The notes beneath the pieces are model-generated. The model ran no database searches. It had not been told where the DNA came from and worked only from the letters and a program-made list of their open reading frames with translations. The position numbers and the translations under genes are program-made. A stretch of 64,000 nt of DNA from JACVRW01 sp963734025 (GTDB lineage Bacteria; Actinomycetota; Thermoleophilia; Solirubrobacterales; Thermoleophilaceae), in assembly GCA_963734025.1 (NCBI GenBank), contig CAVTFR010000017.1:124001-188000 (forward strand), in the 5' to 3' direction. Below, in pieces: positions 8,454 through 18,871 of this stretch; position 1 is the first letter of the stretch; the number at the start of each line of letters is the position of its first letter.

Positions 8454-9998
8454 TTGCAAACCCTCAAGGTGCTGGACGCAAACTATTTGCGGACGATGTG
8501 GCGACGGCTCCGCGGAGCGCGGGAGGCGGAGCTGTTCGGTCCCCGCGGCCGGCTGCCCACCCGCGGCGAGCCCGACACGAAGCTGAACGTGGCTCTGGCC
8601 GTGTTGGCGGGCGTGACGCTCGCCGGGCTGGCGCTGAGGCTTGCCGTGCCACGCGGGCTCTGGCTCGACGAGGCGATCAGCGTCCACCAGGCGAACCTCA
8701 GCTTCCACGACATGTTCGAGAACCTGCAGTTCGGGGATCGCCATCCGCCGCTGCACCACATCACCCTCTGGCTGACCGTGCGCGCGTTCGGCGACGGCGA
8801 GATGGCCGTCCGGCTCCCGTCGCTGATCGCCGGTACGCTCGTTATCCCGGCGCTCTACCTGCTCGGCAGGGAGTTGTACGACCGGCGCACGGGCCTGGTC
8901 GCCGCCGCCTTCGGCGCCGCCTCGCCGCTGCTGATCTGGTACGCGCAGGAGGCCCGGATGTACGCGTTCGTGACGCTGTTCGGCCTGCTTGCGCTGTGGA
9001 CGCAGCTGCGTGCGATCCGCAACCCGAGCTGGGTGAACTGGGCGGCGTACATCCTCGCGACCGCTGCGCTGCTGTGGTCCCACTACTTCGGCCTGCTGCT
9101 GATCGGCGTGCAGCAGCTCATCTGGGTGGGAGTGATCATCCATCGGCGGCGCACCGGCGAGCCGGTCAGGGCAATCGCGCTCGGGTTCGCCTACTCGCTT
9201 GCAGTGCTCGCCATCCAGCTCGTGCCGCTAATCACCTTCGCCCAGAAGCAGTTCGACTCAACCGAGGCGGCATTCGGCTCCCCTGCGGGCACCTACGACA
9301 CCCTCTCCTTCTACGCCGTCGTCTCGAACATGGCGTGGGCGCTCTGGGGCTACCACCCCGACGGGATCACCGAGCTGCTGGCCGCCGGCTGGCCGCTGTT
9401 GCTGCTCCTCTCGCTGCTCCTGCTCGGGCGAGGTGGGTCGCGCCAGACGATCATCCTCGCGGTCGCCGCGATCACCCCGATCGTGATCCTCGTATTCGTG
9501 GCGCTCTACGACCGGGAGCTCTTCGAGGTGCGCTACTTCCTCGTCGCCATACCGCTGCTGTTCCTGCTGATCGCCCGGCTGGTGACGGGTTGGATCCGAA
9601 GACCGGCGGCCCGGCTTGCCGTGACCGGAGTGATCGTGGCCACCCTGCTCGTGGGCCTCTATGACCAGCAGGTCAACGACGACAACCCTCGCCTGTACGA
9701 CTTCCGCGGCGCCATCGAGGAGGTCGAGGAGGTCGCGGGCCCGGGGTCCCTGCTGCTGTTCGAGCCCAAGGACATGCGCTTCGTGCTCGACTACTACGCG
9801 CCCGAGCTGCGTAGGCGCCAGTTGCGTGAGGGGACCCCGAGGCGGCGCGATGGCAGCCCGGTGATCGTGCTCGCCTCGTTCCAGGACAACGAGGCGTTCT
9901 TCGACAGGACCAACAGGGTGGTCGGGAAGCTCGACTTCGAGCGCCGGAAGCTGCGCGAATTCGAGACGCCGCAGACCAAGGTGTGGGTGTTCCGATGA
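8454..9998 (+). CDS. Glycosyltransferase family 39-like membrane protein (ArnT/PMT type)
   Basis: A polytopic membrane glycosyltransferase that would use a polyprenyl-phosphate sugar donor. The N-terminal extracytoplasmic loop has the hallmark LWLDEAI and, 35-40 residues on, DRHPPLHH, matching the acidic and DxHPPL motifs of GT39/GT83 enzymes. Around ten hydrophobic segments follow, then a soluble C-terminal region of about 110 residues. The listed start is a TTG; an ATG at 8496 is an alternative that keeps the first helix. It overlaps the next gene by ATGA and forms an operon with the GT2 and GH8 genes, implying synthesis or decoration of an exopolysaccharide. Confidence 0.82.
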   Translation: MQTLKVLDANYLRTMWRRLRGAREAELFGPRGRLPTRGEPDTKLNVALAVLAGVTLAGLALRLAVPRGLWLDEAISVHQANLSFHDMFENLQFGDRHPPLHHITLWLTVRAFGDGEMAVRLPSLIAGTLVIPALYLLGRELYDRRTGLVAAAFGAASPLLIWYAQEARMYAFVTLFGLLALWTQLRAIRNPSWVNWAAYILATAALLWSHYFGLLLIGVQQLIWVGVIIHRRRTGEPVRAIALGFAYSLAVLAIQLVPLITFAQKQFDSTEAAFGSPAGTYDTLSFYAVVSNMAWALWGYHPDGITELLAAGWPLLLLLSLLLLGRGGSRQTIILAVAAITPIVILVFVALYDRELFEVRYFLVAIPLLFLLIARLVTGWIRRPAARLAVTGVIVATLLVGLYDQQVNDDNPRLYDFRGAIEEVEEVAGPGSLLLFEPKDMRFVLDYYAPELRRRQLREGTPRRRDGSPVIVLASFQDNEAFFDRTNRVVGKLDFERRKLREFETPQTKVWVFR

Positions 9999-11527
9999 GC
10001 AGCCGGCCCTGGGACGTGCGCCTGCGCCGCGTGACATGGCAGCCCGTGCCGACGACGGTCAGCGTCCGGACTCGCGTGCGCATCATGGCCGTGATCGGGC
10101 TTCCGCTTGCGGTCTGGTACTTCGGGTGGCTGCTCAACCCCGACCGGATAGGCACTCCGTACCTGTACGGCCTGCTGATCGCGGCCGAGATCTTCAACCT
10201 GTTCCAGGCCTTCGGGTTCTGGTGGACGTGCGCCAACGAGCGCGTGCGCGAGCCGCGCCCGCCCAGCCGGCGCGTGGCCGTCGACGTCTTCGTCCCCGTC
10301 TACAAGGAGCCGACCGATATCGTCGACCTGACGGTGGCGGCGGCCGCGGGGCTGCGCGGGGCCGAGGTGCGGGTCTGGGTGCTCGACGACGGCAACGACG
10401 ACGCCATGCGCGACCTCGCGGCGCGTTACGGCGTCGGCTACATCCGCCGCGAGGAGCACACCGGCGCCAAGGCGGGGAACATCAACCACGCGCTCGGGTT
10501 GACCGATGCGCCGTTCATCGCCGTGTTCGACTCCGACCACGTGGCCGATCCCACCTTCCTCGAGGCCACGCTCGGGTACATGGACGACCCCAAGGTCGCC
10601 TTCGTTCAGACTCCGCAGTACTACGCGAACGGCGACAGCAGCCGCATCGCGGCGGCGTCGTGGGCGCAGCAGGCACTCTTCTTCGGCGCGATTGCGCGCG
10701 GGAAGGACGGACTCGACTCGGTCTTCTGCTGCGGCACCAACGTCCTCTTCCGACGCGAAGCGTTCGAGAGCGTCGGCGGCTTCCCAACGAACTCGCTGAC
10801 CGAGGACTACGAGCTGTCGATCTGGCTGCACGAGAAGGGCTGGAAGTCCGTCTACGTGCCGGACGTGCTGGCGCGTGGCCTCGGGCCGGAGGACATGGCG
10901 TCGTACGTCTCGCAGCAGCAGCGTTGGGCGCGCGGCTGCCTGTCCGGTCTGCCGCGGGCGCTGCGGGCGAAGCTTCCGCTGAAGCTCAAGGTGCAGTACG
11001 TGCTGTCGGCCTCGTACTTCCTCTCCGGCTGGACCGTCCTGATCTACATGAGCTTCCCGGTGATCCGGCTGCTCACCGGCGGTCAGCCGATCGACGGGAT
11101 CGATGCGCCTGAGTTCCTGCTCCACTTCGCGCCCTACTTCACCGTCGCGCTCACGACGGCGGCGCTCGCCGGCGCGGGCTCGTACACGTTCGCGGCGTTC
11201 GCGCTGGCCGCGGCGAACTTCTGGATCCACTGCCTGGCAACGGTGTACACGGTGCTGCGCAAGAGCGGCTCGTTCGTGGTCACGCCCAAGAAGGGGGCGG
11301 CGGCCCGCCAGCCGTCGGCGGTCATGCCCGCGCTGGTCGCGGTGGCCGTGCTGGTCGGGGTCAGCATCTACGGGCTCGTGCGCGAGCGGGACGCGGCTAC
11401 GATCAACAACGTCTGCTTTGCCGCCGTCCACGTGTCGATCCTGATGACCGGCTGCTGGCCGGCGCTCGCGAAGCCGCGCGTCCCGGACCAGCCGGAGCCG
11501 GCCGAGCTCGCCGAGGTCGCGGCCTGA
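9995..11527 (+). CDS. Cellulose-synthase-like family 2 glycosyltransferase (BcsA-type)
   Basis: A processive beta-glycan synthase at the inner membrane. Two N-terminal helices precede the GT-A domain, which has all four family motifs: VWVLDDGNDD, the DxD in FDSDHVAD, TEDYELS, and QQQRWARG. Four or more helices close the 510-residue protein. No PilZ domain is seen, so direct cyclic-di-GMP control as in proteobacterial BcsA is not apparent, and no BcsB is nearby. The ATG at 9995 overlaps the preceding TGA. The GH8 gene follows immediately, mirroring the synthase/endoglucanase pairing of cellulose operons; the actual glucan is not proven. Confidence 0.88.
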   Translation: MSSRPWDVRLRRVTWQPVPTTVSVRTRVRIMAVIGLPLAVWYFGWLLNPDRIGTPYLYGLLIAAEIFNLFQAFGFWWTCANERVREPRPPSRRVAVDVFVPVYKEPTDIVDLTVAAAAGLRGAEVRVWVLDDGNDDAMRDLAARYGVGYIRREEHTGAKAGNINHALGLTDAPFIAVFDSDHVADPTFLEATLGYMDDPKVAFVQTPQYYANGDSSRIAAASWAQQALFFGAIARGKDGLDSVFCCGTNVLFRREAFESVGGFPTNSLTEDYELSIWLHEKGWKSVYVPDVLARGLGPEDMASYVSQQQRWARGCLSGLPRALRAKLPLKLKVQYVLSASYFLSGWTVLIYMSFPVIRLLTGGQPIDGIDAPEFLLHFAPYFTVALTTAALAGAGSYTFAAFALAAANFWIHCLATVYTVLRKSGSFVVTPKKGAAARQPSAVMPALVAVAVLVGVSIYGLVRERDAATINNVCFAAVHVSILMTGCWPALAKPRVPDQPEPAELAEVAA

Positions 11528-11544
11528 TCAGCTCACTGCGTGAG

Positions 11545-12651
11545 TTGACGGTCCCGATGCTGGCGGTCGCGCTGGCGGGGGTGGCGCTGTACGTCTTCAG
11601 CGGCTGCGGCGGCGGGTCCGACGACGCGTCGGATGAGCCGAAGACGACGACGCAGGACGCCGGCCCGGCCCCGGCTGAGGCCGCCTCGCGGCGGTTTCTC
11701 GAGACCTACGTGGCCGAGGACGGGCGGGTCCGGCGCATAGACCAGGGAGACGACACGGTGGGCGAGGGCCAGGCCTACGGGATGCTGCTCGCGGTCGCGG
11801 CCGGGGACGAGGAGCGCTTCGACAGGATCTGGCAGTGGACCAAGGACAACATGGTGCGCCCCGACGGGTTGATTTCGTTCCTGTGGCGCGACGGCCGCGT
11901 CGAGGACCCCGAGGCGGCATCGGACGCGGACGTGGACGCGGCACGAGCGCTGCTGGCGGCGGCCTGCCGCTTCGGGCGCCCCGACCTGCGCGAGGAGGCG
12001 CTTGGCGTGGGCGAGGCGATCCTTCAGCATGAGACCGCCGAGTTCGATGGCGCCCCCATGCTCGTCGCCGGGCCTTGGGCGCGCACGAACCCCATCACCG
12101 TCAACCCGAGCTACTTCTCGCCGGCGACGTTCGCCGCACTGGGCGACCTGACGGGCGACGGAAGGTGGGGCAGCCTGTCGGCCAGCTCACGCTCGGTCTC
12201 ACAGGCTCTGATGCCCGCCGAGGGCAGCCTGCCGCCGGACTGGGCGCGGATCCAGGGCGGCAAGCCGGTGCCGAGCGGCCCGCCCGCCGATCCGAACGCG
12301 ACCCCGCAGTACGGCTTCGACGCCGTGCGGACGCTGGTGCGGCTGGCCGAGGATCCGGACCCGGCGGGGCGCGAGATCGCTGCGAAGGCGTGGCCTGCCT
12401 TCGAGGGGCGCGCGCCGGCCGACATCCCGGTGGAGCACGACCTCTCGGGTCAGCCGGTTGGGAGCTCACAGCACCCGGTCGCCCTGGTCGCGGCGGCCGG
12501 CGCCGCTGACGCCGCGGGCGACGCCGGCGCGAAGGCCGAGCTGCTGAACGCCGCCGAGGCGCTCGACCGCCAGACGCCCACCTACTACGGCGCCGCCTGG
12601 GTGGCGCTCGGCCGCGTGATGCTCGAGACGGACGCTCTGGACTGCCCCTAG
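11545..12651 (+). CDS. Glycoside hydrolase family 8 lipoprotein (endoglucanase, BcsZ-like)
   Basis: A secreted, lipid-anchored endo-beta-glucanase. A hydrophobic signal segment ends in the lipobox-like VFSGCGG, followed by a low-complexity linker. The GH8 domain shows GEGQAYGMLLA, with the general-acid Glu, and the ASDADVDAARAL block. The length of 368 residues fits GH8. It probably trims or edits the glucan made by the adjacent BcsA-like synthase. The TTG at 11545 is the best start in frame; a Met at 11557 also works. The stop codon overlaps the stop of the convergent kinase gene within a CTAG palindrome, so the two transcripts face each other with no spacer. Confidence 0.86.
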   Translation: MTVPMLAVALAGVALYVFSGCGGGSDDASDEPKTTTQDAGPAPAEAASRRFLETYVAEDGRVRRIDQGDDTVGEGQAYGMLLAVAAGDEERFDRIWQWTKDNMVRPDGLISFLWRDGRVEDPEAASDADVDAARALLAAACRFGRPDLREEALGVGEAILQHETAEFDGAPMLVAGPWARTNPITVNPSYFSPATFAALGDLTGDGRWGSLSASSRSVSQALMPAEGSLPPDWARIQGGKPVPSGPPADPNATPQYGFDAVRTLVRLAEDPDPAGREIAAKAWPAFEGRAPADIPVEHDLSGQPVGSSQHPVALVAAAGAADAAGDAGAKAELLNAAEALDRQTPTYYGAAWVALGRVMLETDALDCP

Positions 12652-13478
12652 GGCGACTCGCCCACCGCCTCGAGCGCGTCCACTCCGAACGCCGCCGCGG
12701 ACGGACGGTCGCCCGGGCGCTTCGCAAGCCCGCGGCGGATGAGGTCGTCGAGGGCCGGGGGCACGTCGGGTCGCTGCTGGCGCACCGAGGGAGGCTCGGC
12801 GTTGAGGTGGGCCCACATCTTGGCCATCCCGCCGCTATGGCCGGCGAACGGCGGAGCGCCGGTCAGCATCTCGAAGAGAACGCAGGCGAGACCGTAGACG
12901 TCCCCGCGAGCGCTGGCCTCGCCGCCCTCGATCTGTTCGGGGGCGACGTAGTCGATGGTGCCCAGCATCTGACCGTCGGCCGTGAACCCCGAGAGCGAGT
13001 CCGCCCGCTTGGTGAGGCCGAAGTCGGTGATGTAGACGTGATCGTCGGCCGCCACGATCGCGTTCGAGGGCTTGACGTCGCGGTGAATCAGACCCTTCTC
13101 GTGGGCGACCTCCAGCGCCGAGGCGATCTGCGCGGCCATCCGTGCGGCCCGCCCGGGCTCGAGCGGGGCGTCGCGCCGGATCAGCGCGCCCAGCTCGGTC
13201 CCCTCGACCCAGCGGGTGACGATGTAGACGGTCCCGTTCTCCTCTCCGGCTTCGTAGAGCGGAACGACGTTCGGATGGTCGAGCGCGGCGACCGTCCTCG
13301 CCTCGCGCCGCAGCCGCTCGCGGACGAGCGGCTCGCCGGCGACCTCTGGCTCCACCAGCTTGAGCGCCACTGGCCGGTCGAGCTTCAGCTGGCGGGCTCG
13401 GTAGAGCACCCCCATCCCACCCGAGCCGACGACGGTCTCGATTTCGTAGCCGGCGATCGTGGAGCCGGGAGAGAGCAT
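12648..13478 (-). CDS. Soluble Ser/Thr protein kinase (PknB-like catalytic domain only)
   Basis: A kinase of 276 residues with no linker or membrane helix. The domain starts within the first 20 residues (GSGGMGVLY) and continues with IHRDVKPSN (catalytic Asp), TDFGLTKRAD and the APEQI activation-segment end. I chose the ATG at 13478, 4 bp after the stop of the FHA-HTH gene; residues upstream in the open frame belong to that other gene. As third gene of the cyclase-ATPase / FHA-HTH / kinase operon, its natural targets may be the FHA proteins encoded with it. Confidence 0.9.
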   Translation of the reverse strand: MLSPGSTIAGYEIETVVGSGGMGVLYRARQLKLDRPVALKLVEPEVAGEPLVRERLRREARTVAALDHPNVVPLYEAGEENGTVYIVTRWVEGTELGALIRRDAPLEPGRAARMAAQIASALEVAHEKGLIHRDVKPSNAIVAADDHVYITDFGLTKRADSLSGFTADGQMLGTIDYVAPEQIEGGEASARGDVYGLACVLFEMLTGAPPFAGHSGGMAKMWAHLNAEPPSVRQQRPDVPPALDDLIRRGLAKRPGDRPSAAAFGVDALEAVGESP

Positions 13479-13482
13479 TCTC

Positions 13483-14172
13483 CTACAGGTCCCGCTCGGA
13501 GATGACGCCGCTGTAGAACGCCCGCTCGACCAGGCGGATCCGCTTCTGGTTCTGCGGCACCTTCTCGATGCCGAACTTCGCGAACAGGACCCTGAGGTGG
13601 GTCTTGACCGCGTCCACCGACAGGAACAGCTCCTCGGCGATCTGCTGGTTGGTGGCCGGGCTGGAGAAGGCACTCCCATCCTTGTAGGGCCGGGAAAGTG
13701 CCACGAGCACGCGGCGCTGGGTGGTCGAGAGGTCCACGGCGACGGGGCTCTCGCCCGCGATGGCCGTTCCGGCTTGGTCCTCCTCCTCCGGCGAGCGGAA
13801 CGTGACGGTGGTCGAGCCGAATCGCATCGTGTCGCCATCGACGAGGCGGCGCCGCCCGCTGAGGCGCTCCCCGTTGACGAAGGTGCCGTTGCGAGACAGA
13901 CCGTCGTCGACGACGGTCCAGTCCTCCTCCACCCGCTCGAGCTGGGCGTGGAGGCGAGAGACCTCGTCGTCCCAGTCGAGCACCAGATCCGACGAGGGCC
14001 GGCGGCCTACGGATGCCTGTGCCCGGCCCGGCTCGAGGAAGACCAGGCGCTGCCGGTTCTCGCCGTCGCGGTAGAGCAGGAACGGCTGTCCGGCCCGCTC
14101 GGCGTCGATGCGAGCCTTGAGCTCGGAGACCGATCCCGCGCCAGCTGGAGGGTTTGCCGGCACCTCGCCCAT
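13483..14172 (-). CDS. FHA domain protein with LuxR-like C-terminal helix-turn-helix
   Basis: Residues about 45-130 form an FHA phosphothreonine-binding domain (VGRRPSSDLVL, SRLHAQL, RNGTFVNGERL). The C-terminal 80 residues contain a helix-turn-helix of the NarL/LuxR style, with NQQIAEELFLS followed by VKTHLRVLFAKFGI. It should therefore be a DNA-binding regulator whose state depends on a kinase-phosphorylated partner. The start ATG overlaps the cyclase stop as TAATG, indicating translational coupling. Target genes are unknown. Confidence 0.85.
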   Translation of the reverse strand: MGEVPANPPAGAGSVSELKARIDAERAGQPFLLYRDGENRQRLVFLEPGRAQASVGRRPSSDLVLDWDDEVSRLHAQLERVEEDWTVVDDGLSRNGTFVNGERLSGRRRLVDGDTMRFGSTTVTFRSPEEEDQAGTAIAGESPVAVDLSTTQRRVLVALSRPYKDGSAFSSPATNQQIAEELFLSVDAVKTHLRVLFAKFGIEKVPQNQKRIRLVERAFYSGVISERDL

Positions 14173-16718
14173 TATTCCTCGACCGGCTTCGGCGTGTGCG
14201 TGGGACGCTGTCCCATGTACGTGACCTGCTCGGGCTGAAGGAACACCTGCCGCTGGCGCTCCTCGTCGGTGACCGGCGCGCGGAAGAGCACGACCGTGTC
14301 GCCGAACCGGAACACGTCACCGTCGCGCAGCGACCGCTGCTCCGTCACACGCTCGCCGTTCACGTAGGAGCCATTGCGAGACTCGTCGTCGACCAGCGCC
14401 CATCCTTCTTCGGCAAGGACCAGGTGGGCGTGCCGGCGCGAGACCTCGCTGTCCCATGGCAGCACGATGTCGTTGTCAGGGCGCCGGCCGAGGGTGATCG
14501 GGGATTGCTCATCGTCGAGCGTGACCACGTGCTGCTTCCCGGAGCCGTCGTGGAAGGCGACGAAGGCCCTGCCTCGCCGCTCGGCCCGAATCCGGTCGGC
14601 GAGCAGCGCGTCGGCCCGCGACAGGTCGCCGGTCTCGGCCAGCGCGATTCCAAGCTTGACGCTGAGGTCCCGGCGGGCCGGGTGGTCCTCGGGCAGGAGC
14701 GACACGGCTCGCTCCAGCAGGCTGACCGCCGGCCGGATGTCGCCGCGTGCCAGGGCCCGCGCTCCCGACGCGCCGAGACGGTCGGAGGCGCGCTCGGCCA
14801 GCTCGCGTCCCGTCTCGTCGATCGGCGCCAGCTCCGCGAGATAGCTGTGAGCCCGCTCGAGGTGGTACCCGAGGATCTCGGCGTACTCGCCCGCGCGCTC
14901 GCCCGCCTCACGCTCCAGCCAGTGCGCGTAGCGCGCATGGAGATCGGCGCGGTCCGCCTTGAGTATTCCCTGGTAGGCCACGTCATGCAGCAGGATGTGC
15001 TTGAAGCTGAACGTCCTTACCCCGGCGAGGCGTCCGCCGTCCGGCTCGACGACCTGTTTGCGCACAAGCGCACCGAGGAGCGGCTCGAGCTCGGGGCGGT
15101 CGCCGCCGCGGGCCAGCGCAAGGGCGGCCTCGTCGCCGAACGACCTCCCGATCACCGCGCCCGCCTCGACGATCGCGCGCTCGCCCGGGTCGAGCCGGTC
15201 CAGGCGAGCGGCCAGCAGCGCATGGATGGTGGCAGGCATCGCCAACGCCGAGGGGTCCTGTTCCAGGTCGCGCTGGTCGATCAGCATGCGCACGAGCTCC
15301 TCCACGAAAAGAGGGTTGCCCTCGGAGCTCTCGAACACCCGGTCGGAGAGAGCGGCGGCCGTGTCGCCAGCGCCCATCAGGTGCCCCATCAGCGCTCGGC
15401 TCTCCGCGCCATCCAGCGGCTGGAGATCGATCCGCCTGGCGCCGGGGACGGCCGCGACGAAGTCCGGCCTGGCGTCGAAGAGCTCCGTTCGGGTCACGGC
15501 GATGATCAAGACGGGAACTCCGCGGATCGTGGCCGGCAGGTACTCGAGCAACTTCAGGAAGGTGGGCTCGGCCCACTGGATGTCCTCGACCACGACCACG
15601 AGCGGGTCCTCGGTCGCGACCGCCTCCAGCAGCTTCCGGATCGCCCAGAACGTCTCCTCCGGGTGAGCCGTGGAGTCGGTCACGCCGAGCGCGCCGGCCA
15701 CCCGCTCGGCCACCGAGGCCTGGTCGTCGTCGGCCGGCAGGAACCGCGCGACCCTCGCCTGGACCTCTTCGGCGCTGTCTCCGTCCTCTGTCCCGACCAG
15801 CTCCGCCACGACCTCGCGCAGCGGCCAGAACGTGAGGCCCTCCCCGTATGAGAGGCAGCGGCCGGTGACCGCCGTGGCCGACACTCCCAGCGAGTCGACG
15901 AAATCGCTCGTCAGCCGGGACTTGCCGATGCCGGCCGGCCCCGCGACGGTCACGAGCTCGCAGCTCCTTCCGTTCACCGTGCGATCGAAGGCGTCGCGCA
16001 TCACGTTCAGCTCGCTCTCCCGGCCGACCAGCGGCGAGCTGAGCCCCGGCTCCACGCCGCCGCCGGCACCGGCGACGTCGAGGAGCCGGAAGGCCGGCAC
16101 GGGTTGGCTCTTGCCCTTGAGATCCAGCGGCGCCACCGGCTGGACCAGTACCGCGCTGCGAACCAGCTCCACCGTCTGCTCGCCGATCAGGATCTCGCCG
16201 GGCAGCGCAGCCTGCTCGAGCCGGGCGGCGACGTTGACGGCGTCCCCGCTGACGAAGCCCTCGCCGCGCGAGGAGTCGCCGGCAATGACCTCGCCCGTGT
16301 TCACGCCGGTCCGGGCCTGGAGCTGAACGCCCCAGCGCAGCTCCAGCTGCTCGTTGATCCCCTCGAGCGCGTGCCTCATCTCATCCGCCGCCCGGACGGC
16401 CCTCAGGGCGTCGTCCTCGCGCACCGTGGGGATGCCGAAAACCGCCATGACCGCGTCGCCGATGAACTTCTCGATCACGCCCTCGTGGCGCATCAGCGCC
16501 TCGCTCATAGCCTCGAAGTAGCGGGCCACCACCTGGCGCAGGGCCTCTGGATCGAGCTGTTCGCCGAGCTTGGTCGAGTCGACCAGGTCGCAGAAGACGA
16601 TCGTGACGACCTTCCGCAGCCCTTGAGGCGCCGGCACGCCGGCGAGCGCGGTTCCGCACACGGGACAGAACCTCGCCGTCTCGGGCGTCTCCTCGCCGCA
16701 GCTTGGGCACGCGCGCAT
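14172..16718 (-). CDS. Zinc-ribbon / class III nucleotide cyclase / AAA-type ATPase / FHA multidomain regulator
   Basis: Order of parts: an N-terminal CxxC...CxxC zinc ribbon; a class III adenylate/guanylate cyclase domain (VTIVFCDLVDST, FIGDAVMAVFG, about residues 35-215); an STAND-like P-loop ATPase (VAGPAGIGKSRLT at about 255; VVVVEDIQWAEP Walker B); an alpha-helical region; and a C-terminal FHA domain (RRPDNDIVLPWDSEVS, NGSYVNGERV). Both metal-binding Asp positions of the cyclase are present. It may make cAMP and take phosphopeptide input from kinases. It heads an operon with the FHA-HTH and kinase genes. Confidence 0.9.
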   Translation of the reverse strand: MRACPSCGEETPETARFCPVCGTALAGVPAPQGLRKVVTIVFCDLVDSTKLGEQLDPEALRQVVARYFEAMSEALMRHEGVIEKFIGDAVMAVFGIPTVREDDALRAVRAADEMRHALEGINEQLELRWGVQLQARTGVNTGEVIAGDSSRGEGFVSGDAVNVAARLEQAALPGEILIGEQTVELVRSAVLVQPVAPLDLKGKSQPVPAFRLLDVAGAGGGVEPGLSSPLVGRESELNVMRDAFDRTVNGRSCELVTVAGPAGIGKSRLTSDFVDSLGVSATAVTGRCLSYGEGLTFWPLREVVAELVGTEDGDSAEEVQARVARFLPADDDQASVAERVAGALGVTDSTAHPEETFWAIRKLLEAVATEDPLVVVVEDIQWAEPTFLKLLEYLPATIRGVPVLIIAVTRTELFDARPDFVAAVPGARRIDLQPLDGAESRALMGHLMGAGDTAAALSDRVFESSEGNPLFVEELVRMLIDQRDLEQDPSALAMPATIHALLAARLDRLDPGERAIVEAGAVIGRSFGDEAALALARGGDRPELEPLLGALVRKQVVEPDGGRLAGVRTFSFKHILLHDVAYQGILKADRADLHARYAHWLEREAGERAGEYAEILGYHLERAHSYLAELAPIDETGRELAERASDRLGASGARALARGDIRPAVSLLERAVSLLPEDHPARRDLSVKLGIALAETGDLSRADALLADRIRAERRGRAFVAFHDGSGKQHVVTLDDEQSPITLGRRPDNDIVLPWDSEVSRRHAHLVLAEEGWALVDDESRNGSYVNGERVTEQRSLRDGDVFRFGDTVVLFRAPVTDEERQRQVFLQPEQVTYMGQRPTHTPKPVEE

Positions 16719-16724
16719 CGCCTG

Positions 16725-16730
16725 AGTCTA
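16725..16730 (-). promoter_or_regulatory. Putative leaderless -10 box (TAGACT) for the cyclase operon
   Basis: TAGACT on the minus strand lies 6 nt before the ATG at 16718, with no ribosome-binding site between. It stands back to back with the TAGGGT box for the divergent FHA kinase. Confidence 0.5.
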
Positions 16731-16756
16731 AGGTGGCAGCTGGCGGCGGCGGGGCG

Positions 16757-16762
16757 TAGGGT
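16757..16762 (+). promoter_or_regulatory. Putative leaderless -10 box (TAGGGT) for the double-FHA kinase
   Basis: TAGGGT ends 7 nt before the ATG at 16770 with no Shine-Dalgarno sequence. Only 51 bp separate the two divergent start codons, so one bound factor could affect both genes. Confidence 0.45.
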
Positions 16763-16769
16763 TCGTTAA

Positions 16770-18767
<1,998 letters not shown>

Positions 18768-18777
18768 CGCGACGGAG

Positions 18778-18806
18778 CCCCACCTAGGGTGGGGGACGAC
18801 CCCACC
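18778..18806 (+). terminator. Two mutually exclusive hairpins downstream of the double-FHA kinase
   Basis: CCCCACC (18778-18784), GGTGGGG (18788-18794) and CCCCACC (18800-18806) lie in succession. The middle arm can pair with either neighbour, giving a 7-bp stem with a 3-nt or 5-nt loop. There is no U-run. It may be a terminator, or a switch between two structures just before the GtrA-fusion gene. Confidence 0.4.
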
Positions 18807-18871
18807 TCCGGGGGAGATGTTCAGCCCTTGGGGCGGTAGGCACGCGGGCCTGCCGGCGGGAACCTCCATGC

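Noticed and set aside
14154..15851. A 565-codon plus-strand open frame under the cyclase-ATPase gene
   Set aside because: Shadow; the opposite strand has cyclase, P-loop and FHA signatures.
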